A DNA stretch of 64,000 nt from Eucalyptus grandis (GCF_016545825.1 NC_052620.1:5146001-5210000); one strand, 5' to 3'; positions 45,233 through 58,224 are shown, numbered from the stretch's first letter. Made by a program: numbers and translations. Notes: generated from the sequence alone by a model not told the origin.

Positions 45233-48221
45233 AAAAACTCAATTGGGATAGAAAAACAGAGCCACAATTTTTTGAAAACCACAACACATCTTTACAATAC
45301 TAGTCTATATTCACAAGGGACTTGGACTTGGGTTCACCACTGCACCACCAGGAGGGTCAGCTATACTCTCACCATAAACGACCTCTGATACCAACACAGG
45401 GACCTCAACATCCTGAAGAAGACCGTCCCTGGGTCCATTGTACCTATTATGATACCACGCCTTGAATCGATGGGGTACCTTATGAGGTAGACCAGCATCA
45501 ACCCAGACAGTAGTCCTCACAAGTTCATAGATCCAGGCTCCTTGGCCCCCCGAGAGTAGGGATATCGATGATCTGCTCTGCAATACTCTTTGGCTGACCA
45601 AACCGTTCCGAAGGAACTGCCATCTAAGGACTCGAAAATGATGAGCCCACGGCGGGGTGAGACAATATCTCAGCAAGTCTACCCCCTAAACCCCGACTAG
45701 GAAGGAAATACAGCTAGAGGCCTAACCACACAAGTTAAAAAACTTACCTCGCCTCAGTTCTTTCTTGCAAGTTAGTACAATTCAAATCTCAATCCAATCA
45801 ATCGATCCAATCGATCGATACAACCAAACCATCAATCCATTCACTCAATCAATTCCATTGATTTGATACAATCGATATCATCCAACCATCGATATCATTT
45901 ATCAATTCAATACTATCTATCTATTCATTACCATCTATCAATTCAATCGATTCCACACTATTCACCAAAGCCGAAAATAGATGGTGTAGCTCACTAAAGC
46001 TGATAGATAGTATAGCTCGTCAAAGCTGTTATTTCGATAGAATTACTCGCCTAAGCTAATACGTATATATTTTATTGCTCTCCTAAGCTGATATATGTAT
46101 TTTATAGCTCGCCAAAGCTGATCATTGCTCACCCAAGTTGTTCAATATCATTGCTCGCCTAAGCTGATATACATATTCTATTGCTCGCCAAAGCGGATAT
46201 ATGTGTAATAAACCCAAAGGACTAATATTCACTCTTTTAATATCCCACAATTTAAGCTGGTCTTCAAAACCAATTGCAATGCCAACGGCCGACATTCGGG
46301 ATTTTACAATTAAATATCAACATTTCACACTTTTGGAATAATTATCCAAATTCACCATTTTCACTCAATTGGCATAATTTAATACTTTCAATTGCAGAAT
46401 CTAAACACACCATTGAACTCAGCACGAAAATCGACAACTAGCCATCCCAGGAAAAATTTTCGGAATTATTTAATAATTAAATAGATTCCGAAAATTAAAT
46501 AATTAATAATTAAATTTTAATTATTAATTAAATAAATGCAAATGATTAATAAATTCCTAATTGAGATTATCTAATCTAACCTCCTACTTAGGCTAATTAA
46601 TCCACCTACTAAACTAATCTAATTTCTTAATCTAATCTACATTTAATTACTCTAATCTGACCACCTAAACATGCTTAGCCTAATCTAAACACCCCTTAAG
46701 CATCATTAACATCCTAAGCAAGGTTTAGTGAGTAAACTCACCAGTTTTGTGTTCCGGTGAGTCGATGGCGACCACGACGCAGAGGCGAGCGATAAACCTC
46801 GAAGTGGCGACACCAACCAAGGCTAGGAAGGCACTTAAAATGGGCCTCGAAGACTGAAACACCTTGCTGGCCTCAGTTGTTGCTCAAGGCTGAGAAAGGA
46901 GGAACCGGCTGCTGGTTTGGCGCAGGAGGACAGGCAAAGCTGCAGCAAGGCCAAGTGTGGCTACGACTGGGCTTTCGGCGGCTACTGGGCGGCGTACGAG
47001 CTCCGATTGACGGCGACAGCGGCCAAGGCGACGAGCACAAGTGGTTGGGACGCGCGAACAGCGCGCAAGTTGGACGACGGGCATGGGAGCTCGCGGGTGG
47101 ACAGGCGGCGGTCGGACGGCCTAGGCAAGTGGCAGGGGACTCCGGCTGACTGTTGTTGGCTTTCCTCTAGTTCTTCAAGCTCTTTCCACAGCCCAACAAT
47201 GGAGAAAGGTGGGTTGGATTGGAGAAGAAGGCTCCTAAAGGAAAGGGGGACCCTAAGGCTTCTAAGGCCTTCACACTTGTCTTGCTCTCCTCTCACTTGC
47301 CCCCACTAGCTATGGCCCTCACCCTCAGCCATTTTCCTCTCCTTAGCTTCTTCAAGAAACTTGCCAATGTGTCCAAGATGTGGTGTACCATGGGGGCTAC
47401 AAATTTTGGATGTTTCTCTCTCAAATCCATTCAATTCTCATACAATTCAAATCAATTGAAGCCCAAAAAAAAAAAAAAAAAAAAACAGCCATGGTGTCCT
47501 TGTCCCTCTTATTTTTCCCCGTCAATTGATCCAACTTGACAGCCAAAGATGCAATCAAAAATGGTCCTTTGACTTTCCCAATCAAAAACAGCCTTACTTT
47601 GCTTTTTTTGCGAAAAATCTCAGTTTGTAGAAAAATCTTCTGAGGATAAGTCGACATTCCTAAAATGAATTGTGACATGACAGAACTTTCAATTTTTGAA
47701 ATTGGATTTAAATTCATAGTTAATTTCAATCTGGGGCGATTTAAGCGTGTCCTAACCTACCGAGTAGTTTTTAGGAATTTTCAGTGCAATTGACGTGGTT
47801 GATTATTTTCAAGCCACAAAGTGTATTTTCAACACATTGACGACTCTCGGTTGTTGTGGAAATCTTGAGATTTCAAATAAAGACACAAGGTACCAAAACA
47901 ACAGAGAAATCGATCTAATGCCGATCGACAAGAATTTTGCAATTAGGTGGAATCACCTACACTTGATCACATGGTTCCGTCAAATCGACCTATCTCCGGT
48001 TTCTAATCGGTCTGTGCCGTAATGACCCTTGTAGATTAGCACGGTCGAACAGTCGATTCCTGATCGAATTCTCAAGTTTATTGCGCTTAGATTCCTTAAT
48101 GGCTTCACATGATAGGCTAGTTATCTCATGAGTAGCCAACTTAGAGAAAAAAAGCTATATACGCGTCAATGAATAGCCCGATTCATTCAATTGAAAACAG
48201 AATTGGAAAATTAGGATGTCA
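45233..48221 (-). mobile_element. Second, left-truncated copy of the 3.4-kb TG...CA element
   Basis: Homology to 14507-17953 runs through the ataccacgcc...ggggtacctt..gag segment (45450-45490), the aaagctgat tandem repeats (45960-46200), the GC-rich island (46740-47240) and the terminal ...ttcattcaattgaaaacag...ggatgtca (48180-48220). The terminal tgtcacgccc end is missing. The left junction lies where copy A departs from B and C (about 45232). The right junction drops into the middle of the B unit. An A22 tract lies at 47464-47485. Confidence 0.75.
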
Positions 48222-51200
48222 TAGGAGTGACATTTCGGGATCTCTCACCTTAGGATGGATCTTTCGTCCGTCTCTTTCCCTTAAACCTTTTAAGGATCTA
48301 CTCAGATCCAAGTGGGAAAATATAGTTACAAACAATTAATAAAATGGGAGGATGAATTATACAGAGGATAAACCTTTATAAGCATATTGCTAATCAATTT
48401 CCCACTATTTCTTTTTAATATTTGTAACTTTCAGTGGTCTATAATAGTCCTTCAATAAGTGATTACTAATCCTTCTCTTGGCTAAGGATTTTCTACCAAT
48501 ACAACTTTACCATATGTCGTCAGGCACTTTCTTGGGTACAATCAATGTTCGATGAAGCCGAGATGCTTTGCACCTGCCGACCCTTGACTCGACGAGGGTG
48601 GATGCTTGACCTTAGAAGACGGGTTGCTCGACACATTGGTGGAAAGGTGTAAAAAAAAGCTTTAAATCTATTATATTGATGTGAATTTAGTCTTAAACAT
48701 TTTATTAGTATTAATTTGGTCATTTTAGCTAATTTTAGCTTCATTTTTTTTACATGGATGCCGAACAACCTTTGGCTTACCTACGTGGCATGATCAACAC
48801 TACCATGGACACTTTTAATAATATTTTTATATTTTTTGATTTTTAATTATATATCCTTTTTGTTGTTGTTGTTGTTGCCTTTCTTCTTTCTTTTGTCAAT
48901 GAGTGGCCAATGGCTACAAATGATGGCCAGCCACTGACCATGGCATGGTGAGCTAGCCTTACCTGGGCGATGATGAGCCCCGACGAGGACTTCCCTCACC
49001 AAATCCAGCAGAACCGCCCTAGCCTGGGCGAGGGAAGTCCTAGCAAGGGATCCCCCTACTAAATCTGGTAGGTTGCCCTAGCCTGGGTGAGGCCCGGCCT
49101 TGCTAGATTTGGGGAGGGGAGCTCTCACTAGATATAGAGAGGGGCTTATCGTTGCCTCACTAGACCTCATTTGTGGCAGGTGGTAAAGACCCTCGTCCAA
49201 GTGAGGCTAGCTTGCCCTACCATGGTCGTGGCTAGTCATTCGAAAAAAAATCAGGAAAAATAAATACAAAAAAAATATTATTATAAGATATTGTCAGCAC
49301 CGGCGATGACACATAGGTTGGTTAGTGTTGTCCAGCATCTATATTAGTAATATCCAGTTAAAATTAGCCGAAAGGATTGAATTGGCACTAAATTAAACAA
49401 ATTTAGAACTAAATTAGCATCAAGTTAAAAGTTTTATGATTAAATTGACACTAATAAAATGTTTATGACTAAATTGACAAAATTCAATAGATTTATGACT
49501 TTTTAATGCTTTTTCCGCACACTGGGGATTTAATTTTTAAGCATAGTTTGTTGAACTTGCGCTAGAGAGGTGTGAAAAGGAGAGGAGAGTTAGGGCAAAC
49601 GACAAAAGTAAGAGCGTTGTATTTGGCCGGTTGGGTTCATCGACTGGGCATGCCAAATACAGTCGTCTTGGTCCTTTATCTATCTCGCAATTACTGCAAA
49701 AATCTTCCAGCAAACACGTGACCCAGGATATCAAATTTGGTTTATTTATCCCACCGAACATCCTGCATTAGAAAGCCATGTTCGCAAGCACGTAATCTTA
49801 CATTGTTGGCCGCCGTCTCTATATCACACAGGACGAATTCTTGGCTTCTAGCTTGATTGGCTACAAGTCCCACTAATGGTACCTTTCTTGCCCTAGTTAG
49901 CATCATTACACGGAATCGCTTGTTCTTTATTAGTTGTTTTTAATTCTTAAATCCCCAATTGGCACAACATGAGATGAGATTCATCTCTCCCAGGCTCCCA
50001 CTTGCACATAAAATGTAGTCCGAATCCAACGTCATCATTACTTGACGTAATCGTGATTAGCAATTAATCTTGCATAACATCCTCGTCAGTATGGCCGGAA
50101 AGCATCCCGTAAAAACGATTGTTTATGATGCTTCAGTTTCTTCTCCAGTCATGGAAATTGATTGGGTTGCCCCCCACCTGTGATTTGCAAAGTTCACCTC
50201 ATCCTCGTCGGCGATCTTATCAACCCCAAAGATCTTCTCACCTCCTCGATCCAGTCTCTCTGCTGCTAATGGGTGTGGTTTCCGGTCAAATGCTTCTATT
50301 TATGGCTTTGCATTCGGGGCACGTCTTTTCTGGACTGCTTTTCTGAGGGAATGTTAGGAGGTACTTGAGAAGAATATTTTTTTGTGGACTAATTTTTCTA
50401 AACAATATAATCAAATATCTACTCATAGGTTATTATCGATGATGAAAATATTTTTTTTTTGACTAATTTTTCTAAATGATATAAGTAATTAATTTTCAAA
50501 AAATATTTTACAGATCACTAATTTTTAGCGAAACAAATGCACCCTAAGATTGGACACCCACAAAATATTAACACAGAAGACAATCGTTACCATGACAAGC
50601 CAAGAAACCCATAGCTAATTGTCAACTTCTCCAAGAAATGTTTTCACACGAAAAGCCGCGGTTGTTTTTTGTGACTTGTCTGCTTGGAACATCCACTTGC
50701 CTGTTAATTAATATAAACTTGAAGTGGTAATTAAGGTCGGTTCAACCAATAGTGAAAGGATAAGCGCAATTTCACTGTCAAGTTTAGTTTATTGCCAGTC
50801 ATGTCAGTCATGGTTCAAGGATATCCTTCTTTTTATTACTATGCCTTTACGATTTGCTTCGAAATATCCAACATATAGTGCTCCAGAAACACCAGCGAAC
50901 CAAGACTATGAAGAAATTCGTCGCACGATTAGAACAAAATGATCTTATGAGACTTATGAAATCATAGAAGATATTATGCAGATTCGAAAAAATAGCAATG
51001 TATCAAATACTATCCCTAGCTATTTAATGATTTCTAGCAAATTTTGGAGACTCAACCATCAAATTTCTAATACGGTTGGCTTATTTCTACCGAGTGAATG
51101 GCCCATTTTTAAAGTTCAGTTACTCTTTTAACTCAATCCATCAGTTGACGTAAGGTTTTGGCTCTGGGTACAATTTCATTCGTGCCTCAAACAGTAAAGA

Positions 51201-51920
51201 ATGAGTTATTCATACTTGGATGAGGATCCTCTATCCATAAAGTGCTTTCATCAGTGTCTCAATTACTTCTCACAAGTTGATGCACGTAAACAAGATCTTA
51301 CTTCTCGCATCAACGATTGAGGTATTATTGAGACACCCGTGAAGTACCTTCTAGGGTAGAGGATCGATGTCGAGTCTCTAGATCTACTTTCATCTTTTTC
51401 TTCAAGATCAGCTTCATTTTGATTTTATGCCACTTTTGCTTGATAGTATCATTTAATCAGGAAATTGGGAAGTATAACAGTTGTCGAATTTATATTTATT
51501 TGTTATATGATGTGTTGAGCAAACTAGTTCCGTGATCAATTGGAAACTTAGTAGATTTATTATTGGTTTGTAACTTTTCAATTTGATTCTACAGGCTCCT
51601 TCCAAGCACACCCATTCTTAAATTTCACGTATTTACAATACTTCTTCGTTTCTAAACATTCTTTCGTCCAACTGTAGTGGATTCGCATCTTTTAGGCTTT
51701 CGATTACCTGCTAAGCCTTCGAATGAGGAGAACCATGAGTGACTTCTTGTGGTCATTCATGGCAAGTACGTCTCAGTTTGCTTGTAACAATACTCCAACA
51801 TTTGGCAAAGTTCAAACCAATTATGGTACGCATTCATTATTGCAGTGCAAACCAGACACGTTTATATTAGATTAAGCGGGCAAAATTTTACGAGGTTTGT
51901 TAGGAGAATTGTTTCCTATT
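48222..51920. repeat. Segmental repeat copy B
   Basis: It is colinear with copy C except that the first 250 bp or so are replaced by the adjoining element. It ends at ...ttgtttcctatt, where C begins with aagccgattttagtggg. The block 50640-51900 includes MSDFLW-like text (51748 onward), which C shares, but no family is recognisable. Confidence 0.8.
48639..49518. mobile_element. Non-autonomous TIR element, copy in B
   Basis: Same ends as the copies at 43440 and 52590. Flanks are ACATTG on the left and ACACTG on the right. At 880 bp it is shorter, having fewer core minisatellite units. Confidence 0.8.
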
Positions 51921-52589
51921 AAGCCGATTTTAGTGGGAAAATATAGTTACAAACAATTAATAAATTGGGAGGATGAATTCCACATAGGATAAACCTTGAT
52001 AAACCTTTATAAGCATATTGCTAATCAATTTCCTAAGATTTCTCTTTTGTATTTGTAATTTCTAATGGCCTCACCAAGCCGGTCGACTTAACTGTTGCTA
52101 GTTAAGCCTCTAGGATTATATTTTTCCCTCGCAAGGTCTCTCCAATTCTCAACCAAGCTGTTCTCCCGAGCCGAGTTAGGATATAGGAATGACATTTCGG
52201 GGTCTCTCATCTCAGCCCGTCTCTTTTCCTTAAACCTTTTAAGGATCTACTCAGGTCCAAGTGGGAAAATATAGTTACAAACATTTAATTAAATGGGAGG
52301 AAGAATTCTACAGAGGATAAACCTTTATAGGCATATTGCTAATCAATTTCCCACTATTTCTCTTTAATATTTGTAACTTTCAGTGGTCTATAATAGTCCT
52401 TCGATAAGTGATTACTAATCCTTCTCTGGGTTAAGGATTTTCTACCAATATAACTTGACCATATGTTGTCAAGTACTTTCTTGGGTACAATGGATGTTAT
52501 GATGAAGCCAGAGATGCTTTGCACCCGCCGACCCTAAACTTAGCGAGGGTGGATGCTTGACCTTAGAATACGGGTTGCTCGACACATTG

Positions 52590-53562
52590 GCGGAAAGGTG
52601 TAAAAAAATGCTTTAAATCTATTATATTGGTGTGAATTTAGTCTTAAACATTTTATTAGTGTTAATTTTGTCATTCTAGCTAATTTTAGCTTGATTTTGT
52701 TAACGTGGATGCCGAACAGCATCGCCTTACCTATGTGGCATGACCAACGCTACCGTTGACACTTTTAATAGTATTTTTATATTTTTTCAAATTTTTAATT
52801 ATATTTCCTTTTTTTTTGTTGCCTTTTTCCTTTCTTTTGTTGATGAGTGGCCAATGGCCACAAATGATGGCTAACCACTGACCATGGCATGGTGAGCTAG
52901 CCTTGCCTGGGCGATGGCGAGCCCCAAAGGACTCCCCTCACCAAATCCAACAGAATTGCCCTAGCCTAGGCGAGGGCAAGCCCTAGCAAGGACTCCCCTC
53001 ACCAAATCCAACAGAATTGCCCTAGCCTAAGCGAGGACAAGCCCTAGCAAGGGCTCCCCTCACCAAATCTAGCAGGTTGCCCTAGCTTGGGTGAGGCTGG
53101 CCTTGCTAGATCTAGGGAGGGGGAGCTCTCACCAAATCTAGCGAGGGGCTTGTCGTTACCTCACTAGACCTCATTTGCGGCAGGTGGTAAAGACCCTCAT
53201 CTAGGTGAGGCTAGCTTGCCCCACCATGGTCAGTGGCCGGTCATTGGAAAAGGAAGAAGATAGGCAAAAAAAAAAAAATTAAAAAAATTCAGGAAAAATA
53301 ATTACAAAAAATATATATTATTAAAAAATGTTCATATCAATACCAGCAATGACACATATGTGGGTTAGTGTCGTTTGGCATCTATATCAGTAATATCCGG
53401 TTAAAATTGACCGGAATGATTGAATTGACATTAAATTAAAAAAAATTAGGACTAAATTAGCATCAGGTCAAAAATTTTAGGATTAAATTGACAATAATAA
53501 AATGTTTATGACTAAATTGATAAAATTCAATAGATTTAGGACTTTTTTTATGCTTTTTCCGC
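52590..53562. mobile_element. Non-autonomous TIR element, copy in C
   Basis: It starts GCGGAAAGGTG and ends ...GCTTTTTCCGC. A direct repeat ACATTG abuts both ends (52584-52589, 53563-53568). It contains two minisatellite units of the ccaacagaattgccctagcc type (52945-53040). Confidence 0.82.
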
Positions 53563-55868
53563 ACATTGGGGATTTAATTTTTAAGCATAGCTTGTCGAAC
53601 ATGCGCTAGAGGTGTGAAAGGGGGAGGCGATGTAGGGCAAACGACAAAAGTAAGAGCGTTGTATTTGGCCGGTTGGGTTCATCGACTGGGCATGCCAAAC
53701 ACAGTCGTCTTGGTCTTTATCTATCTCGCAATTACTGCAAAAATCTTCCAGCAAACACGTGACCCAGGATATTAAATTTGGTTTATATATCCTACCGAAC
53801 ATCCTGCATTAGAAAAACACGTTCGCAAGCACGTAATCTTACATTGTTGGTCGCCATCTCTATATCACACAGGACGAATTCTTGGCTTCTAGCTTGATTG
53901 GCTACAAGTCCCACTAATGGTACCTTTCTTGCCCTAGTTAGCATCATTACATGCAATCGCTTGTTCTTTATTAGTTGTTTTTAATTCTTAAATCTCCAAT
54001 TGGCGCAACATGAGATGAGATTCACCTCTCCCAGGCTCCCACTCGCACACGAAATGTAGTCCGAATCCAACGCCATCATTACCTGACGTAATCGTGATTA
54101 GCAATTAATCCTGCATAACATCCTCATCATTATGGCCGGAAAGCATCCCTTAAAAACGATTGTTTATGATGCTTCAGTTTCTTTTCCAGTCATGGAAATT
54201 GATTGGGTTGCCCCCACCTGTGATTTGCAAAGTTCACCTCATCCTCGTCGGCGACCTTATCAACCCCAAAGATCTTCTCACCTCCTCGATCCAGTCTCTC
54301 TGCTGCTAATGGGTGTGGTTTCCGGTCAAATGTTTCTATTTATGGCATTGCAATCGGGGCACGTCTTTTCTGGACTACTTTTCTGAGGGAATGTTAGGAG
54401 GTACTTGAGAAGAATAATTTTTTTGTGGACTAATTTTTCTAAACAATATAATCAAATATCTATTCATTGGTTATTATCAATGATGAAAATATTTTTTTTG
54501 ACTAATTTTTTCGAATGATATAAGTAATTAATTTTCGAAAAATATTTTACAGATCACTAATTTTTAGCAAAACGAATACACCCTAAGATTGGATACCCAC
54601 AAAATATTAACACCAATGACAATCGTAACCACGACCAGCCAAGAAACCCATAGCTAGTTATCAACTTCTTTCCTTTCTTGGAAAGAATGTTTTCACACGA
54701 AAAGCCAAGGTTGTTTATTGAGACTTGTCTGCTTGGAACATCCACTTGCCTGATAATTAATATAAAATTGAAGTGGTAATTAAGGTCGGTTCAAGCAATA
54801 GTGAAAGGATAAGCGCAATTTCACCATCAAGTTTAGTTTATTGCCAATCATGTAAGTCATAGTTCAAGGATATCCTTCTTTTTATTAGCGAAAGGCCACA
54901 ATGCCTTTACGATTTGCTTCGGAGTATCTAACATATAGTGCTCCTGAAACACCAGCGAACGAAGACTATGAAGAGGTTCGTCGCACGACTAGAACAAAAT
55001 GATCTTGTGAGATTTATGAAATCATAGAAGATATTATGCAGATTCCAAAAAATAGCAATGTATCAGATACTATCCCTAGCTATTAAATGATTTCTAGCAA
55101 ATTTAGGAGATTCAACAATCAAATTTCTAATATGGTTGGCTTATTTCTACCGAGTAAATGGCCCATTTTTAAAGTTCAATTACTCTTTAACTCAATCCAT
55201 TAGTTGACGTAAGGTTTTGGCTCTGGGTACAAATGCTTTCGTGCCTCAAACAGTAAAGAATGAGTTATTCGTACTTGGATGAGGATCCTCTATCCATAAA
55301 GTGCTTTCATCAGTGTCTCAATTACTTCTCACAAGTTGATGCACGTAAACAAGATCTTACTTCTCGCATCAACGATTGAGGTATTATTGGGACACCCGTA
55401 GAAATACCTTCTAGGGTAGAGGATCGATGTCAAGTCTCTAGATCTACTTTCATCTTTTTCTTCAAGATCAGCTTCATTTTGATTTTATGCCACTTTTGCT
55501 TGATAGTATCATTTAATCAGGAAATTGGGAAGTATAACAGTTGTCGAATTTATATTTATTTGTTATATGATGTGTTGAGCAAACTAGTTCCGCGATCAAT
55601 TGGAAACTTAGTAGATTTATTATTGGTTTGTAAATTTTCAATTTGATTCTACAGGCTCCTTCCAAGCACACTTATTCTTAAATTTCACGTCTTTATGATA
55701 CTTCTTCGTTTCTAATCATTCTTTCATCCAACTGTAGTGGATTCGCATCTTTTAGGCTTTCGATTACCTGCTAAGCCTTCGAATGAGGGAACCATGAGTG
55801 ACTTCTTGTGGTCACTCATGGCGAGTATGTCTCAGTTTGCTTGTAACAATACTCCAACATTTGGCAAA

Positions 55869-56015
55869 CCCAACCTTCTCAGGAGGGATTGGGGTGGGGA
55901 CGATTCCATTTCAAGAGTGGGTTTCGACTTCCACGCCCTACAAGGAGGCAGGGTAAAAGTCTAAGAGTGAGTGTTAGAGTAGGATTAGAATAGTACTGAC
56001 CAAAAAAAAAAAAAA
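55869..56015 (+). mobile_element. SINE-like A-tailed insertion
   Basis: About 145 bp ending in A14, present in copy C and absent at the same site in copy B. Flanking text is aaacc on both sides. It holds ggtttcgacttcc (55920-55932), which resembles a pol III B box with one extra T. It could be a truncated SINE or another retroposed fragment. Confidence 0.5.
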
Positions 56016-56271
56016 ACCAATTATGGTTACGCGTTTATTATTGCAGTGCAAACCAGACACGTTTATATTAGATTAAGCGGGCAAAATTTTACGAGGTTTG
56101 TTAGGAGAATTGTTTCCTATTACTCTAGACTAAATAATGACCAAGACCATAAAAGACATGTCCAAAAAAGAAATAATTAACATAGACTTGAGCAAATTAT
56201 TGACAATTTGGTCAATCTTAATGGAAAGTAGATCCAAATCCTTTGCTAAATGACGAGCACCATGACTTGCC

Positions 56272-56280
56272 TATTTAAAG
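56272..56280 (+). promoter_or_regulatory. TATA box of the CYP79 gene
   Basis: TATTTAAAG lies 84 bp before the ATG at 56364, a normal plant core-promoter distance. It is unique sequence after the end of repeat copy C. Confidence 0.6.
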
Positions 56281-56424
56281 GTGACTATCCCTCCAAGGAG
56301 AAACAAGAAAATGATTAGATCCTCTGAACCCTAGCTTCTCCTAAACTTTCCAAAGCAAACAAAATGTTCTCCACCATTTCTGTAGCCCTTCTCTTCATAG
56401 TGCTGATCCTTTTTCCTCACACAC

Positions 56425-58224
56425 ATGACAAAATTTAAGTTCAGTACTATCCATAAAAATGGAAGATCGGTGCCACAACTTCCCCCTGGTCCTGCCCCGT
56501 GGCCCATCATTGGCTGTGTGCCCGAAATGCTGAGCCAAAAGCCAACATTCCGCTGGATACATCGCCTCATGAACGAGATGGACACTGACATTGCATGTAT
56601 TCGGCTCGGCAATGTTCATGTCATTCCCGTGACATGCCCCAAAATTGCTAGAGAATTTATCAAGAAGCACGATGCAACATTTTCGTCAAGGCCTACTTCG
56701 ATGGCGACACGAACATGTAGTGGTGGATTCCTCACGACCATCCTAAGTCCTTATGGGGACCAATGTATGAAAATGAGGAGAGTTCTAGTTTCGGAAATTA
56801 TTTCCCCCGTGAGACATCATTGGCTCAAGGATAAAAGAACCGAGGAAGCGGACAACTTGGCCAAGTACGTTTACAATCAAAGCAAAAGCTCGAGCAGAAT
56901 TGTAAATGTGAGGATCGCCACCAGACAATACACTGGAAACGTGATCCGGAAATTAATGTTTAGTAAAAGATACTTCGGAGAGGAAAGGGCGGACGGGGGA
57001 CCAACCATTGCCGAGGAAGAACACGTTGAGGCGATATCTACTATACTTAAGTATTTATATGCATTTTGCATATCTGACTATTTTCCTTGGTTGGTAGGGC
57101 TTGATTTAGATGGTCATGAGAAATTTGTTAAAGAGGCTGTCAATACTGTAAACAACTATCATGACCCCATAATTGAGGCAAGGATCGGAAAATGGAGGAG
57201 TTTCGGCAATTCGAACGAGGAATCCACCAGCAGTGATCCTCATGATTTGCTCGATGTTCTGGTTACGCTCAAAGATTCAGAGGGAAAGCCACTTCTTACA
57301 CCTGAAGAAATCAAAGCACAAGTAACGGTAAGATGCAAACATGTATATCCTAGCTTCTTTTTCTTTAAGCAAACTTTATTTATTTCTGTATGCGTATGTC
57401 AAATAGATCTCTATAGTACACTTTAATGCATCGTCAAAATTGTATCGTTACATTAACAGAAACTCAATTTCACTAGAATTATATCCTATATGCATTGTCT
57501 TTTTTTGTCTTCAAATAAATTTTGAGGTCTAAACGGTACAGTAGGAAATTTATGAATGAAGTACAATAACTAAACCAATCAAAATCTATATTTGCAGGAA
57601 ATAATGTTTGCCACTGTTGACAATCCCTCAAACGCAGTTGAATGGGCCATGGCCGAGATGATAAACCAACCCGAAATCCTCAAGACGGCGACGGAGGAAT
57701 TGGACAGGGTCGTTGGTAAACAGAGACTAGTCCAAGAATGTGACATCCCACATCTTAATTATATCAAAGCATGCATTCGAGAAGCCTTCAGGCTCCATCC
57801 AATCGTACCTTTCAACCCTCCACACATGGCCATGTCTGATGCCATTGTTGCTGGCTACTTTATCCCAAAGGGAAGTCACGTGCTATTGAGCCGTCTCGGC
57901 CTCGGTCGAAATCCTAAGGTCTGGAACAAGCCGCTCGAGTTTAGGCCAGAGCGGCACTTTACTAGTGGCTTCACAGAAGTTCACCTCACAGAGCCGGACT
58001 TACGCTTCATTTCCTTCGGCACCGGGCAGCGTGGCTGCGTGGCTCCTAAGCTTGGGACTACAATGACCGTCATGCTTCTTGCGAGGATGGTTCAAGGGTT
58101 TGATTGGAAGGCACCACCTAATGTCACGAGCATCATTCTTGACGAGTCCCCTGAGAATGTATCTCTTGCACATCCACTTGTTGCTTATGCCGAACCGCGT
58201 CTGCCATTACATCTCTATCCTTGA
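56425..58224 (+). CDS. CYP79: CYP79-family cytochrome P450 (amino acid N-monooxygenase), two exons
   Basis: Exon 1 ends at 57327 (ACG|gtaaga), the intron is 57328-57597, and exon 2 (tttgcag|GAA) runs to the stop at 58222. Seen: the Pro-rich hinge ([14 protein letters not shown]), the CYP79-specific I-helix DNPSNAVEW replacing A/GGxDT, K-helix [28 protein letters not shown], and the heme loop [11 protein letters not shown] with the cysteine ligand. These are diagnostic for CYP79, which converts an amino acid to its E-aldoxime on the ER, the entry step to cyanogenic glucosides and volatile nitriles. The substrate (Phe, Val/Ile, Tyr) cannot be read here. About 509 residues remain from 56425. The usual N-terminal anchor is encoded from an ATG at 56364 (MFSTISVALLFIVLILF) but in another frame, ending at a TAA near 56436. 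Either it starts at 56425 without an anchor, or an indel in cacacaca (about 56417-56424) disables it. Confidence 0.9.

Larger units (their letters stand above)
51921..56119. repeat. Segmental repeat copy C, adjacent to the CYP79 gene
   Basis: A direct tandem partner of B: both end ...ttgtttcctatt. C is followed by the CYP79 upstream region (ctctagactaaataatg). C carries a 145-bp A-tailed insertion absent from B (55869-56015). Confidence 0.82.

Noticed and set aside
46877..47309. Overlapping GC-rich open frames on both strands
   Set aside because: Same situation as 16492-16915, in the related element.
45016..54386. MAGKHPLKTIVYD... frames in the A, B and C repeats
   Set aside because: The frame differs between copies (extra C in B, premature change in A), no family is recognisable, and the block matches promoter-like sequence elsewhere.
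55919..55932. Possible tRNA gene from the B-box-like motif
   Set aside because: No cloverleaf can be formed around it; an SINE-like insertion explains it better.
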